Part shown: positions 53,237 through 62,813 of the stretch, piece by piece
Numbering within the stretch: the first letter of the stretch is position 1
Layout: every line of letters starts with the position of its first letter
Assembly: GCA_014804655.1 (NCBI GenBank)
Contig: JAAUZK010000004.1
Span: 6,450-70,449, forward strand
Reading direction: 5' to 3'
Origin: Lachnospiraceae bacterium
GTDB taxonomy: Bacteria > Bacillota > Clostridia > Lachnospirales > Lachnospiraceae
DNA: 64,000 nt
Translations under genes and position numbers: made by a program
Notes under the pieces: model-generated
Told to the model about the DNA's origin: nothing
Databases searched by the model: none
What the model saw: only the letters and a program-made list of their open reading frames with translations

Positions 53237-54907
53237 TTAGAAATTAAAATACAGGAATGTGCTGACCTTGGAAAAAGTGAGCACACACCACAGCGCAAGA
53301 ACGGCAAATACCACCGTCGATCCTGTCCGATACTTCATCTTTTCCATCCGCTGTGCCGCATTCCGGCCAATCAGTGCCAGATATAAGCCTGCCGCCAGTA
53401 TCACCCACATAAGAATATATCTGCTGTACGCCATATTGTCCAGATGCAGCACCTTAATGACATACCAGAACTCGTCTACCCGAAAGCACTCCGCCAATTC
53501 CGAAGATACTTTCTGTACCGTTCCGCTGACGGCAGTCGCAAGCATACGGTTCGCCTGTGCAATATTCTCTGCACGGAAATAGACCCATGCCACCGCAACA
53601 TAGACAAACAGCAAAATACGTGACACACATGTCACAATCCCGCGCCCAATCTGCGATATCCATCCATGTTCCGACTCTGCTGTCGGCATTTGCGTATCCC
53701 GCACCACTGTCTGCTGTGACGGCATTCCTGCATTTCGGCGGCCAAACCGCGGTTTTATGTTCCTAAGCCAAAATCTGGTCAGCACATACATCGCACCGTG
53801 CATAGCGCCCCAGACAAGATAATTCCAACCGGCGCCGTGCCACAGACCGCTTAGCATAAATACCGCAAACAGATTGAAGTACATCCTCGCCTGTCCCTTA
53901 CGATTGCCGCCAAGCGGTATATAAACATATTTCGTGAAAAAACGGTTTAAGGTAATATGCCATCTTTTCCAGAAATCTACGATATTCACCGCCTGATACG
54001 GCGAGTCGAAATTGACCGGAATCTCTATGCCAAGCATCTTGCCGATGCCCCGCGCCATATCACAGTAACCGCTGAAATCAAAGTAAAGTTGCAATGCATA
54101 AAACACGATAATCAAAACCGCGTCCGAACGCCCCATAAGTTCCACATGGGCGTATCCATAGTCAACTCCGCTGCCGAACGTATCCGCAATCAGCACCTTC
54201 TTCGCCAGCCCCAGAATAAAGAGTCCCATACCCTCCGCGATCTGCTGCCACTTCACATTCTCTTTCCCCATGCGTGCAAACTGCGGCAGCATTTCACTGT
54301 GATTGACGATCGGTCCCGCAATCAACTGCGGGAAGAAAGACACGAACAGTGCATAGTCCGCCAGAGAACAATTCCGCACCTCCCCGCGGTACGTATCCAC
54401 AATAAAAGAAATCTGCTGGAACGTAAAAAAACTGATTCCTAGGGGCAGAAGAATATGACGAAGCGCCGCGGAAGTACCGAACAAAGAATTCATGGTGGAG
54501 AGGAAAAAGTCAAAATATTTAAAATAAAACAGCACGCCCAAGTTGAGCACCACCGCCATGATCATGACTGCTTTTCGCCGGAAGGCTAAACCGGAAACCT
54601 CACCCGCTTCAAGGTTGGAGAAGGCCTCTTCCCGTTGAGCCAATCGTTCGTCATCCGCCGGAACGCTCACCCCCGTCCGCGTCCGGTCCACCCTATTTGA
54701 CAGCATCCTGTGAAACAGATAGTTAGCGCCGATACTGCCCACCATGATTAGCAGATAAGACACATTAAACCAACCGTAGAACCAGAAGGACATGGCAATC
54801 AGAAACACCTTGGTTGCGGCAGTCCTGTGGGCATGCAGCAGACCATAATAACCAAGCAGACATATAGGAAAAAATAGAAATACAAAAATATATGAGTTAA
54901 ATAACAT
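53237..54907 (-). CDS. MBOAT-family O-acyltransferase (AlgI/DltB-like)
   Basis: 556 residues, about 11 helices. ILLPLGISFFTFQQISFIVD, IAGPIVNHSEMLPQF, QLYFDFSGYCDMARGIGKML, FWKRWHITLNRFFTKYVYIP and LSGLWHGAGWNYLVWG carry the invariant histidines (His317, His357). The family moves acetyl or other acyl groups across the membrane for transfer to alginate, teichoic acid or other polymers. A non-membrane insert lies at about 70-110 and near 385-415. It pairs with the SGNH protein downstream. Confidence 0.92.
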   Translation of the reverse strand: MLFNSYIFVFLFFPICLLGYYGLLHAHRTAATKVFLIAMSFWFYGWFNVSYLLIMVGSIGANYLFHRMLSNRVDRTRTGVSVPADDERLAQREEAFSNLEAGEVSGLAFRRKAVMIMAVVLNLGVLFYFKYFDFFLSTMNSLFGTSAALRHILLPLGISFFTFQQISFIVDTYRGEVRNCSLADYALFVSFFPQLIAGPIVNHSEMLPQFARMGKENVKWQQIAEGMGLFILGLAKKVLIADTFGSGVDYGYAHVELMGRSDAVLIIVFYALQLYFDFSGYCDMARGIGKMLGIEIPVNFDSPYQAVNIVDFWKRWHITLNRFFTKYVYIPLGGNRKGQARMYFNLFAVFMLSGLWHGAGWNYLVWGAMHGAMYVLTRFWLRNIKPRFGRRNAGMPSQQTVVRDTQMPTAESEHGWISQIGRGIVTCVSRILLFVYVAVAWVYFRAENIAQANRMLATAVSGTVQKVSSELAECFRVDEFWYVIKVLHLDNMAYSRYILMWVILAAGLYLALIGRNAAQRMEKMKYRTGSTVVFAVLALWCVLTFSKVSTFLYFNF

Positions 54908-54987
54908 CGGTCAGACCTCCTGCATCCATAACCGATCCCCGTCCGTCACAGACCTTCGCAACAACCGCCGAAAAACCTTACCAAACA

Positions 54988-55755
54988 TCACCGCACCGTC
55001 CCCTGATCCTGATAGATCAGGTAGTCTCCCACTTGATCATACAGTGCAAAACCATAGTCTGACAGAGGCTCTGTCGTTTCTCTGTCCTCTTTTAACACCA
55101 CATAGGAACAGGGATATTGCCGCGTCAGCTCCACAAAACTCTCCGTCTCGATCACTTCCGCTTTCTCCATCGCCTCATACATGGCGTGGTAATAATCCCA
55201 TCTGGCAATCAGCATTTCCCTGCCGTATGGTAGCTCAATTTTCGTGCTGTACTGTCTCACATAGTAAATCAGATCCGCCGGGACGAGTACGGTGATGCGC
55301 CCCTCTTCCGGTTCGATCAGATCCACGATATCCACTGCCTCCTGCGGCAGATGATAGGCATTCTGTGCCTTCGTAATGTGCTCGCTGTCATAGACATAAT
55401 TACCGCATGCTATAATTGCCACACTTATAACTACAAATCCGATCCTGCGGTGTCTGCCGCACAACCGCATCATCCCATAGGCGCTGACCATGCTCATCTG
55501 CAAAAGCCATAACAGTCTGTAATAAGTCTCCGAATCATCCAGAACACGCACAAACACCTTGCGAAACAGCGGGCAGAAAAACAGCGCCAGCAGAAGAGTT
55601 GGCGCGTAGACAAAGATCGCACGCCGGCTCCTGTTCTTCTCCGTCAGCCACAGATACAGCAGGGCAAAGAGATAGATTCCTGCCAGATAGCCATTCTCAT
55701 GAAACCCCATATAATTTTTAAAGATTACCACGCTCTCTAAAAAGATACCCCACAT
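54988..55755 (-). CDS. Membrane protein of unknown function, partner of the DUF6077-like protein
   Basis: 255 residues: three or four helices, then a soluble C-terminal part (about 140-255). The soluble part (ITVLVPADLIYYVRQYSTKI...YVVLKEDRETTEPL...YLIYQDQG) resembles the extracytoplasmic tail of large GT-C-like or DUF6077 proteins. With the preceding 400-residue protein it may form one functional unit: the first gives the front helices, the second the rear ones and the tail. No stop-codon readthrough or shared frame was found. Not recognised further. Confidence 0.55.
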   Translation of the reverse strand: MWGIFLESVVIFKNYMGFHENGYLAGIYLFALLYLWLTEKNRSRRAIFVYAPTLLLALFFCPLFRKVFVRVLDDSETYYRLLWLLQMSMVSAYGMMRLCGRHRRIGFVVISVAIIACGNYVYDSEHITKAQNAYHLPQEAVDIVDLIEPEEGRITVLVPADLIYYVRQYSTKIELPYGREMLIARWDYYHAMYEAMEKAEVIETESFVELTRQYPCSYVVLKEDRETTEPLSDYGFALYDQVGDYLIYQDQGTVR

Positions 55756-55866
55756 AAACTACTCCCTGTTTTGACAAAACGCGCAAGCCCGCTTGTACAT
55801 AAACATCTTCACAGACACGGTTTTCGTACTACGCAAAGGCGTACTGACGAACGCAATGCCTCAACA

Positions 55867-57069
55867 CTAAAACAGACCACTGTACGCCACGATCACATAG
55901 ACCGCCATATATATGACATTCGGGATACACACCGCACCCATTTTAAGGATTACCCTGTAGTCCCGCTCCGTTATCGCCAGGCAAAACGCCGTCAGCGCCA
56001 TCAGAATGCAGACAAGAAATACCGCAATGGAACTGCACACGCCCGCCGCCATATTAATACAGACGAACACAAACCACATTCCTGCATCGCCATGCCTTTT
56101 CCCGTCATAAATCCACAGAAACATCCAGAACAGCGCCGGAATCACCAAGCAACCCGCCACCGCCTTGCCCTGCCATGTTCTGGTCAGGAAAAAAGTCTCG
56201 TTCGTATAGATCGACACGTTTCCGAAGATCTGGAACAAAGTCATCAGGAGCATGAAAACCGGTAGATTCTCCCTGTCAAATATATTTCCGTCGTCCGCCC
56301 GGTTCCTGCCTGTTTTCTTCGATGCCGTTCCCTCCTTTTTCATGCCATATGCATTTGTTTTAAAAAGCCGCCGTCCGATCTCATAGTATACAAGATAACT
56401 AAGCGGGATCAGCACAAGCGGCATGATCGTGTGTGACACGATCGTCGCATGAATGTGGCTCCTCGTTGCCACAAAAGCGATCCACATCGGAAATACCGCA
56501 AGCGCATGGCGGACGTCCAGATCCGTGGGACGCCCGGTATATGGCAGAATGCGATACATCACATCGGCCTGTTGTGCAATCAGGGATTCCACCACATAAT
56601 AAGCATCATCGCCGTCGAAAGAAGCATATGCCACTGCCTTATACAGCTGGAAACCGAGCAGTACAAAGAACAGAAGCCATTCGATCCGCTCCGCCCATGA
56701 CATTCTTTTCACTTGCGCAGCGATCCACTCCTTTATTCGGTCAACAAAGTTGACATTTGTGTCATTTTTGTAACTTGTCTTATGCGCCCTACGGTTCCGA
56801 TACCATAACCATAGCCCTGCCGCCGCACACAGGATACTCAATACCGCAAACAATACAGAAGCCACTTTGAAGTTATCATACTTCACGAAAAGCACCGCCG
56901 GAATCGCCACCACCTCGAATAACGCCCACATGCCGAAATATCCCGCAAGCAGTACAAATCCCGGGCCTCGTTTCTTAGCCGATATGAAATTCGCCGGTAT
57001 CAGACCGATACAAAACGGTATGACCGCAAGCCAGAATAACAGGCTGAATAAACTCAATATGCGTAACAT
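55867..57069 (-). CDS. Polytopic membrane protein (DUF6077-like, GT-C type)
   Basis: 400 residues from an ATG at 57067-57069 (MLRILSLFSLLFWL), which has GAGAGAGGCGG just upstream; the frame extends six codons to a TTG. About nine helices. After the third helix and a basic loop comes an outside loop with SFDGDDAYYVVESL, whose acidic pair is a likely catalytic or metal site as in GT-C enzymes, and later TRTWQGKAVAG. This arrangement fits DUF6077 proteins, which occur in Lachnospiraceae surface glycan clusters. Function unknown; a sugar transferase using a polyprenyl donor is the best guess. Confidence 0.65.
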   Translation of the reverse strand: MLRILSLFSLLFWLAVIPFCIGLIPANFISAKKRGPGFVLLAGYFGMWALFEVVAIPAVLFVKYDNFKVASVLFAVLSILCAAAGLWLWYRNRRAHKTSYKNDTNVNFVDRIKEWIAAQVKRMSWAERIEWLLFFVLLGFQLYKAVAYASFDGDDAYYVVESLIAQQADVMYRILPYTGRPTDLDVRHALAVFPMWIAFVATRSHIHATIVSHTIMPLVLIPLSYLVYYEIGRRLFKTNAYGMKKEGTASKKTGRNRADDGNIFDRENLPVFMLLMTLFQIFGNVSIYTNETFFLTRTWQGKAVAGCLVIPALFWMFLWIYDGKRHGDAGMWFVFVCINMAAGVCSSIAVFLVCILMALTAFCLAITERDYRVILKMGAVCIPNVIYMAVYVIVAYSGLF

Positions 57070-57083
57070 AATCCGCCTCTCTC

Positions 57084-58133
57084 TCAAATCCCCGCTTCTT
57101 CCAGAAATCGATCCGCTATATTCTTCAGACCGTATTGCTTCGCAGCCTTCACGCCGTTTGCCGAAAGTCCGTCCGCAAATGAGTAGTCACCTGCAATCTT
57201 TCGCATGGCCTCCGTAAGCGCCTTTCGATCTCCCACCGGCGTCAGCAGGCCGCTGACACCATTTTCGATATACATCCGCGAACCGCCCACCGGACAGTCC
57301 GTAGAGATCACGGGAACCCCCATTGCAAGCGCCTCTATCATGGAATTGGATATGCCTTCATAATCCGATGACAGCACGAACATGGCGCTGTCTCTGATCT
57401 CCTGCTGTACATTAGAGGAGAACCCCCGAAAGACCACCCGGTCCCCGATCCCAAGCTCTCCGGCCTGCCGCCGTAAATCCTTGTCCAGCTCACCGACACC
57501 GAATATATGAAGCTCATATTCCGGATATTTTTTATGAAAATCAGCAAAAGCATCTAACAATAATTTATGATTCTTCTGTGGTTCCAGTCTACCCACCGAA
57601 ACGATCCTTTTCTTCCGCTCTCCCCTGTAAGGCTCCGGCATATCGTCCGCGATCGGATTCGGAATAACCGCCGATTTCTGCTGTAAGTCCTGCGCAAAAC
57701 ACCGGCGCATATCCTCCGTCTGCAATATCAGCTTTTCCGCCTTGCGATAGGACCAGTCACGAAGCCGCTGTCCCGTAATGCGGGTCGGGTCATTTCGCTC
57801 CGACACCAATAGTCTGTGAGGAATTCCTGCGGCGGCAAGCACTGAAAAAATGGTGCCTCTCACACAGAATGAGAAAATATAACAGTGCTTGTTCTTCCGG
57901 TAATACCGTCTCATTTTAAACAGCCTTTTGATCTGTATGAGCGGATTCCCGTCCGAAGGCTGTCCGGCTATAAAAACTTCTATTCTCTCATCCAAAGGAT
58001 AGGCCACATGATCTCCCGCAAACAGTAAGACCGCCACCTGATATCCTCTTTTCACATATTCATTCGCCAGCATCGCCACGACACGCTCCGAACCGCCGCC
58101 CGGCATATCCGGCAGAACAAACACAATCTTCAT
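57084..58133 (-). CDS. Glycosyltransferase family 4
   Basis: 349 residues of GT-B fold: MKIVFVLPDMPGGGSERVVA (donor-side glycine loop), KKRIVSVGRLEPQKNHKLLL, FRGFSSNVQQEIRDSAMFVL, SSDYEGISNSMIEALAMGVP (E-x7-E catalytic motif) and VISTDCPVGGSRMYIENG. Retaining transferases of this family add Glc, GlcNAc, Gal or similar from a nucleotide sugar. It follows the GT2 at 58137 by three bases, so both are in one operon with the membrane proteins below. Confidence 0.92.
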   Translation of the reverse strand: MKIVFVLPDMPGGGSERVVAMLANEYVKRGYQVAVLLFAGDHVAYPLDERIEVFIAGQPSDGNPLIQIKRLFKMRRYYRKNKHCYIFSFCVRGTIFSVLAAAGIPHRLLVSERNDPTRITGQRLRDWSYRKAEKLILQTEDMRRCFAQDLQQKSAVIPNPIADDMPEPYRGERKKRIVSVGRLEPQKNHKLLLDAFADFHKKYPEYELHIFGVGELDKDLRRQAGELGIGDRVVFRGFSSNVQQEIRDSAMFVLSSDYEGISNSMIEALAMGVPVISTDCPVGGSRMYIENGVSGLLTPVGDRKALTEAMRKIAGDYSFADGLSANGVKAAKQYGLKNIADRFLEEAGI

Positions 58134-58136
58134 GAT

Positions 58137-59042
58137 CTATTTCCTCTCGTTTTCCCTATTCCACTTATGATATAACAGCCCGGCCGGCAGCATGGACACT
58201 GCAAACAGCAGTTTCCGCGATGTTCCCGCATACAGCCTGCCGACGGGAATCCGTGCAAACCTGCCATAGATAATATACAACAGCATCATTTTCAGTTTTA
58301 CCTTCAGATACACGCCGTCGTCGTCTAAATATACGGTCGAACGCTGCATCATTCCTCTCGGCGAATAGATCTTCATCGCGCGGCCGGTTCTAGTAAGTCC
58401 TCCCTCCAGATATTCACCGATATAGATACATTTGTTGATATGCACCATACGGTACGGACCTGACATCTGCATCCAGACCAAATCCTCCGGCAGAAACCGC
58501 TCCCCCTCATACTCCGGAAAGGGAAACTGCTTCAGAATCCGCGTATAGAATACCTCCGCCTTGTCACCGCCTATGCCGCCGTTGATCCGGACATCACGGT
58601 AGGTTGCTATCTCCTCGTCCTGCTTAAAATAAGACGTGTTGACTCTCCCGTCCGGATAACACCGAAGAAAGGAATAGCCGCACAGCCCTTCCCTCCCTTT
58701 ATACTTCTCATGATACGCAAGTATCGTCTCCACCGCATCATCAGGCAGATAATCGTCACTGTCCACAATAAAAGTCAATTCCGTATCGATCGTGGAAATT
58801 CCTGTATTTAACGCCCTGTGTTTACCGCCGTTCTCCCTATGCAGATACCGGATCTTAACCTGTGACTGTGCGCAAAAGTCCTGTACCGTCTGCCTTGTTC
58901 GGTCCGTACTGCCATCGTCTACGACCAGCCATTCAAACTCCCGCACCGTCTGCCTTTTCAGGCTCTCATACAGATCCTTTAATCGATCCGCACGATTGTA
59001 GGTCGGCGTTATAATCGTAACCGCTGCGGTTTCCTTTCCCAT
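58137..59042 (-). CDS. Glycosyltransferase family 2
   Basis: 301 residues from an ATG at 59040-59042 (MGKETAAVTIITPTYNRADR), with GAGGGG upstream. A longer frame would start with an ATG at 59076-59078 that is part of a family C repeat arm, so it is unlikely. GT-A motifs: WLVVDDGSTDRTRQTV, ENGGKHRALNTG, FIVDSDDYLPDDAV (DxD) and ERFLPEDLVWMQM. First gene of a small operon with the GT4 and the membrane proteins. Confidence 0.88.
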   Translation of the reverse strand: MGKETAAVTIITPTYNRADRLKDLYESLKRQTVREFEWLVVDDGSTDRTRQTVQDFCAQSQVKIRYLHRENGGKHRALNTGISTIDTELTFIVDSDDYLPDDAVETILAYHEKYKGREGLCGYSFLRCYPDGRVNTSYFKQDEEIATYRDVRINGGIGGDKAEVFYTRILKQFPFPEYEGERFLPEDLVWMQMSGPYRMVHINKCIYIGEYLEGGLTRTGRAMKIYSPRGMMQRSTVYLDDDGVYLKVKLKMMLLYIIYGRFARIPVGRLYAGTSRKLLFAVSMLPAGLLYHKWNRENERK

Positions 59043-59072
59043 TCCTTTTCTATCCCCTCTTCGCATTCTCCC

Positions 59073-59132
59073 AAACATGCCTTAGCTATACTTAGGCGGC
59101 GTTCTTTGGCACCTTAGCATAACTTCATGTTT
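59073..59132. repeat. Family C palindrome, copy 3 (60 bp)
   Basis: Arms AAACATG / CATGTTT, core CTATACTTAGG(C)GGC ... GGCACCTTAGCATA, the stem with two interruptions. Close in sequence to copy 1. It lies between divergent genes, here not next to a stop codon. Confidence 0.82.
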
Positions 59133-59247
59133 TAGTATACCATACTGTACAATTTCCCGCAAATATGGTACACTGATGTCTGTCGGAGTCATTCATCGGC
59201 CAACATGCCGCCAGATGCGAACAACAATACAGAGTGCGAGGTATTCC

Positions 59248-60798
59248 ATGAAAAAAGTATACATTATCGGCGCAGGACCTGCCGGTCTCACCGCCGCGTA
59301 TGAGTTATTAAAGCAAAGCAAAGATTATGAGGTCGTTGTACTGGAAGAAAGCAATGCCATGGGCGGCATCTCCAAGACCGTAAACTATAAAGGCAACCGC
59401 ATGGATATGGGCGGACACCGTTTCTTCTCCAAAGTACCGGAAGTAAACGAATGGTGGAACAATATGCTGCCTCTGCAGGGCGCACCGACTTATGACGATA
59501 TTGTCCTAGGTCGTAAAATGCCCCTTGCCCCCGGCGGTCCCGATCCGGAGAAAGAGGACCGGGTTATGCTTAGACGCAATCGCGTATCCCGCATTTATTT
59601 TAAGCGCAAATTTTTCGATTATCCGATTTCTTTAAAGCCGGAAACCTTTGTCAACATGGGGTTCCTGACTACTCTCGAAGTCGGATTCAGCTATATCGCT
59701 TCCCTGATTCACAAGCGCAAAGAAAACTCACTGGAAGATTTCTATATCAATCGCTTCGGCAAAAAACTGTACTCCATGTTTTTCGAGCGCTACACCGAAA
59801 ATCTGTGGGGCCGCCATCCGAGTGATATTGCTCCTGACTGGGGCGCACAGCGGGTCAAGGGACTATCTATCATTGCTATCATTAAAGATGTATTTTCCAA
59901 AATGTTGCCGGGTAATAAGAACCGTGCGGTAGAGACCTCCCTGATTGAAGAGTTCAGCTATCCGAAGCTGGGTCCCGGACAACTCTGGGATGTAACCGCA
60001 GCCGAAATTGAGAAAATGGGCGGTACCATCCGGCGCAACTGCAAAGTAACGAATCTACATAAAGATGCACAGAACCGCATCACCGCACTCACATATGAGA
60101 ATAATGGTGAAAAGATTACTGAAGAAGGTGATATTTTCATCTCTTCCATGCCTGTCAAAGACTTAGTCGCAGGCATGAACGACGTGCCGCCTGAACCCGC
60201 CAGAATTGCCGCCGGACTTCCTTACCGCGACTATATGACTGTCGGTCTCCTGCTGCCGAAACTCAATTTGAAAAACAAAACTAAACTAAAGACTATAAGC
60301 AATATCGTTCCCGACTGCTGGGTATATGTGCACGATCGTAATGTACAACTGGGTCGTTTCCAGATCTACAACAACTGGTCGCCTTATATGATCAAGGATC
60401 TGGAGCACACAGTATGGATCGGACTGGAATACTTTTGTTTCGAAGGCGATAAGTACTGGTCAATGTCTGATGAGAAGTTTACCAGATTCGCCGTAAAAGA
60501 AATTGTCCGCATGGGTCTGATCGACAGTCCCGACGACGTGATGGATTCCCACGTGGAGCGTGTGAAGAAAGCGTACCCTGCCTACTTCGATACATACAAA
60601 GAAATTGATACGCTGGTAGACTATCTGAAGACTATCGACAATCTCTACTGTGTAGGACGTAACGGCCAGCACCGCTACAACAATATCGACCACTCCATGG
60701 TCACCTCTTTTGAAACGGTTAAGAATATCATAAACGGTATTGAGAACAAGGATAACATCTGGAGCGTGAATACCGAGAAAGAATATCACGAATCGTAA
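59248..60798 (+). CDS. FAD-dependent oxidoreductase of the amine oxidase / UDP-galactopyranose mutase-like superfamily
   Basis: 516 residues from an ATG at 59248-59250 ([20 protein letters not shown]), seven bases after GAGG; an in-frame ATG 24 codons earlier has no site and breaks the dinucleotide-binding start. GAGPAG binds the FAD ADP moiety; [17 protein letters not shown] and [18 protein letters not shown] match oxidoreductases found in surface polysaccharide clusters. The C-terminal [18 protein letters not shown] is the second FAD-contact region. Sequence resembles protoporphyrinogen-oxidase-like and UDP-sugar mutase-like proteins; substrate is not known. The only long plus-strand gene in this part. 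Confidence 0.82.
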   Translation: MKKVYIIGAGPAGLTAAYELLKQSKDYEVVVLEESNAMGGISKTVNYKGNRMDMGGHRFFSKVPEVNEWWNNMLPLQGAPTYDDIVLGRKMPLAPGGPDPEKEDRVMLRRNRVSRIYFKRKFFDYPISLKPETFVNMGFLTTLEVGFSYIASLIHKRKENSLEDFYINRFGKKLYSMFFERYTENLWGRHPSDIAPDWGAQRVKGLSIIAIIKDVFSKMLPGNKNRAVETSLIEEFSYPKLGPGQLWDVTAAEIEKMGGTIRRNCKVTNLHKDAQNRITALTYENNGEKITEEGDIFISSMPVKDLVAGMNDVPPEPARIAAGLPYRDYMTVGLLLPKLNLKNKTKLKTISNIVPDCWVYVHDRNVQLGRFQIYNNWSPYMIKDLEHTVWIGLEYFCFEGDKYWSMSDEKFTRFAVKEIVRMGLIDSPDDVMDSHVERVKKAYPAYFDTYKEIDTLVDYLKTIDNLYCVGRNGQHRYNNIDHSMVTSFETVKNIINGIENKDNIWSVNTEKEYHES

Positions 60799-60826
60799 GA
60801 TAACCATTCCGCTATTCTCACTACCA

Positions 60827-61001
60827 GCGCAGACAGGAGTTAATTTCTTAAGGAACCCCTAGAACATGTTTAAATCCTTCGGATTAAAACGGCCGGCACT
60901 TAGCGAGGTTCAAAGTTGCGAAGCAACTTTCGAGCTTAGTGTCCGCTACGCTGTGAAAGGAGCGAAAGCGCGGTTCCGTAGAAATTAACTTCTGACTGCG
61001 C
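60827..61001. repeat. Family A palindromic repeat, copy 4 (175 bp)
   Basis: Ends GCGCAGACAGGAGTTAATTT... / ...AAATTAACTTCTGACTGCGC pair with two mismatches, one a possible G-T pair. The TTAATTTCT / AGAAATTAA pair replaces TTAATATCT / AGATATTAA of copy 2, a compensated change. It contains an added 35-base stretch with AATCCTTCGGATT and the hairpin AAGTTGCGAAGCAACTT. It lies between the convergent FAD oxidoreductase and flippase genes. Confidence 0.86.
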
Positions 61002-61019
61002 GTCCGCATCCGAGGCTGT

Positions 61020-62099
61020 TCATGCCACATCATGTCTCCTATACACATGATTGCCAATAATCACTATCATTCCCAGAATCAACAGAAAATAAAAGCTGAT
61101 TCCCCGTGTCACATACAGCGAGGGCATTAAGGTTCCGCCCGTAAAGACCGTGCCGAAGATTCCCCGATACATGAGTTCCGTGATTCCCTGCGCTCCCGGT
61201 ACCGGTAGCATATCCACCGCAATATAGACCGATGCCTGCAGCATGACCACCGTCATGGCATCCGTCCCTTCCAGTGAAAACCCCCGATAAATAATCCATG
61301 TCAGAATAAAGACACTGCACCGCTGCAAAAGCGTGAACAAACACACATTCCATACTTTTCCCTTATGTTCTAACAGAAACCGTACGGCATTCTGATAGCC
61401 GCCGATGAACCTCTCGATCTTGTCCTTTCTTGCTGCCGAAGGCTTCATGATTCTGACTTTTACAAGCAGTTCTTCTATTCTCACGATCACACTTTTAATT
61501 CCTCCGGGTGCAAGCATAACTGCCAGCAGGATCAATACCAGCGTCAGATTTAAACACAGCCCCAGAAGGAACAGCGGATAATACCCCTGCAGATAACCTT
61601 TCAGCGGTTTATGCCAGAAAACCATGATTCCGATACCGATCACCACCAGCACAAATTTATAGATAAGCGCCACAGTCATCAATACTACCGACGACTCTGA
61701 CAAACTGTTTTTGTCTTTGCACATATAGTAAAGCTGCATCGGCTGCCCGCCCGTAGCGGAGGGCGTGATCCCAGAATAGAAAAAACCGATGAAGGAATAA
61801 GAAATACACTTGAGCAGTCCACTCTTACCGTCCATAGCCCGCAGCAGATAGTAGATCATGATTCCCTCCGCACTGACAAAAAACACCGCTGTCATAAGCG
61901 CGGCAAACAACGCCTCAAGCGACAGCTTACGAAGCGCCGCTGCAACCTGACCCATATCCTGTCCATGGAAAACCGTATAGAAGGATAAGCCCATAACAAG
62001 CAGGAAGAAGACTCCTTCCAAAACCCTCTTCCTCTTTGCCGCTATCCCCTTGCCATTTCCGGTATCTACCGGCATGTTTTCCTGATGATTTGCGTCCAT
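61020..62099 (-). CDS. LPG-synthase transmembrane (UPF0104/flippase-like) protein
   Basis: About 359 residues from an ATG at 62097-62099 (MDANHQENMPV) with GGAG ten bases upstream; ATGs at 62129 and 62204 are possible but have weaker or no sites. Eight or so helices with FIGFFYSGITPSATGGQPMQ and DMLPVPGAQGITELMYRGIF, the signature stretches of the lysylphosphatidylglycerol synthase membrane domain without the soluble synthase. Such stand-alone proteins are thought to flip or move lipids or lipid-linked sugars. It follows the permuted papain-like gene closely. Confidence 0.82.
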   Translation of the reverse strand: MDANHQENMPVDTGNGKGIAAKRKRVLEGVFFLLVMGLSFYTVFHGQDMGQVAAALRKLSLEALFAALMTAVFFVSAEGIMIYYLLRAMDGKSGLLKCISYSFIGFFYSGITPSATGGQPMQLYYMCKDKNSLSESSVVLMTVALIYKFVLVVIGIGIMVFWHKPLKGYLQGYYPLFLLGLCLNLTLVLILLAVMLAPGGIKSVIVRIEELLVKVRIMKPSAARKDKIERFIGGYQNAVRFLLEHKGKVWNVCLFTLLQRCSVFILTWIIYRGFSLEGTDAMTVVMLQASVYIAVDMLPVPGAQGITELMYRGIFGTVFTGGTLMPSLYVTRGISFYFLLILGMIVIIGNHVYRRHDVA

Positions 62100-62207
62100 T
62101 ATATCTTCACTCCATCGCTGCCTGTTCATGATGTCTTCTTTCTGTTGATTTTCTGTTGGTGCATTCTTTATCAGTCTCCCGATTGTCCAGTTCCCCACTG
62201 ACATCGG

Positions 62208-62792
62208 TTACAGCCACGCCGCTGTAGCGGTACCCTTTTGTACACAAACCTGCTCTGTCTGTTCCGCCCGTGCCGTAAGTTCTGCCAGACTTCCTTCGAA
62301 CACGATCCGCTGATCTGGATAAAGACAGAAATCCTTGGGAGTCACAAGGGAAAAATGTTTATCAAACGCACAGATTCCGTTTTCCGCAAGCACTTTGGCA
62401 ATATAAGAGGAACAGGTATAGTACCTCTTCTGATAAAAAGGAATTCCCAGCACGATAAAGAAAAGTCCCAGCACCGCATAATGATAGTGCCACCGCCGAT
62501 CATAATCCCTCTCAAGCCGCTGTCTTATTGCCGCCTTCTGTGCCGCGCTGCAGGTCAGCTCGCTTACCCTGTAATCCGCCGTCGGGAATGCCCGCAGGAT
62601 CTTCTCCTTATCTTCCTTCTCGAAGCCTGCTGACAGCGGAATCCGCGGATTTCTCCTCCCGAAGCTGTACGCCTCCGTAAGCTGTTCGTCCATAGCAAGC
62701 ACCACATGTATGTATTTCTGTTTCAAAAAGCGACGAATCAAATACGCAAGTATTCCCGGCGTATCCACCATCGCAATATAAATATGCGCCAT
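62208..62792 (-). CDS. Permuted papain-like cysteine peptidase/amidase-fold protein (YiiX/NlpC-P60-like)
   Basis: 194 residues. The order of the active residues is circularly permuted: His29 in KQKYIHVVLAMD comes first and Cys127 in YYTCSSYIAKVLAENG later, as in YiiX/LRAT-like NlpC/P60 relatives. A hydrophobic stretch (about 104-119) might dip into the membrane. Members act on lipids or peptide bonds; the neighbours (lipid flippase-like protein, GT2) favour a lipid-linked substrate, which is inference. It is the middle gene of a three-gene operon. Confidence 0.7.
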   Translation of the reverse strand: MAHIYIAMVDTPGILAYLIRRFLKQKYIHVVLAMDEQLTEAYSFGRRNPRIPLSAGFEKEDKEKILRAFPTADYRVSELTCSAAQKAAIRQRLERDYDRRWHYHYAVLGLFFIVLGIPFYQKRYYTCSSYIAKVLAENGICAFDKHFSLVTPKDFCLYPDQRIVFEGSLAELTARAEQTEQVCVQKGTATAAWL

Positions 62793-62813
62793 ATTGATAT
62801 ACTTCCCTTCTAC

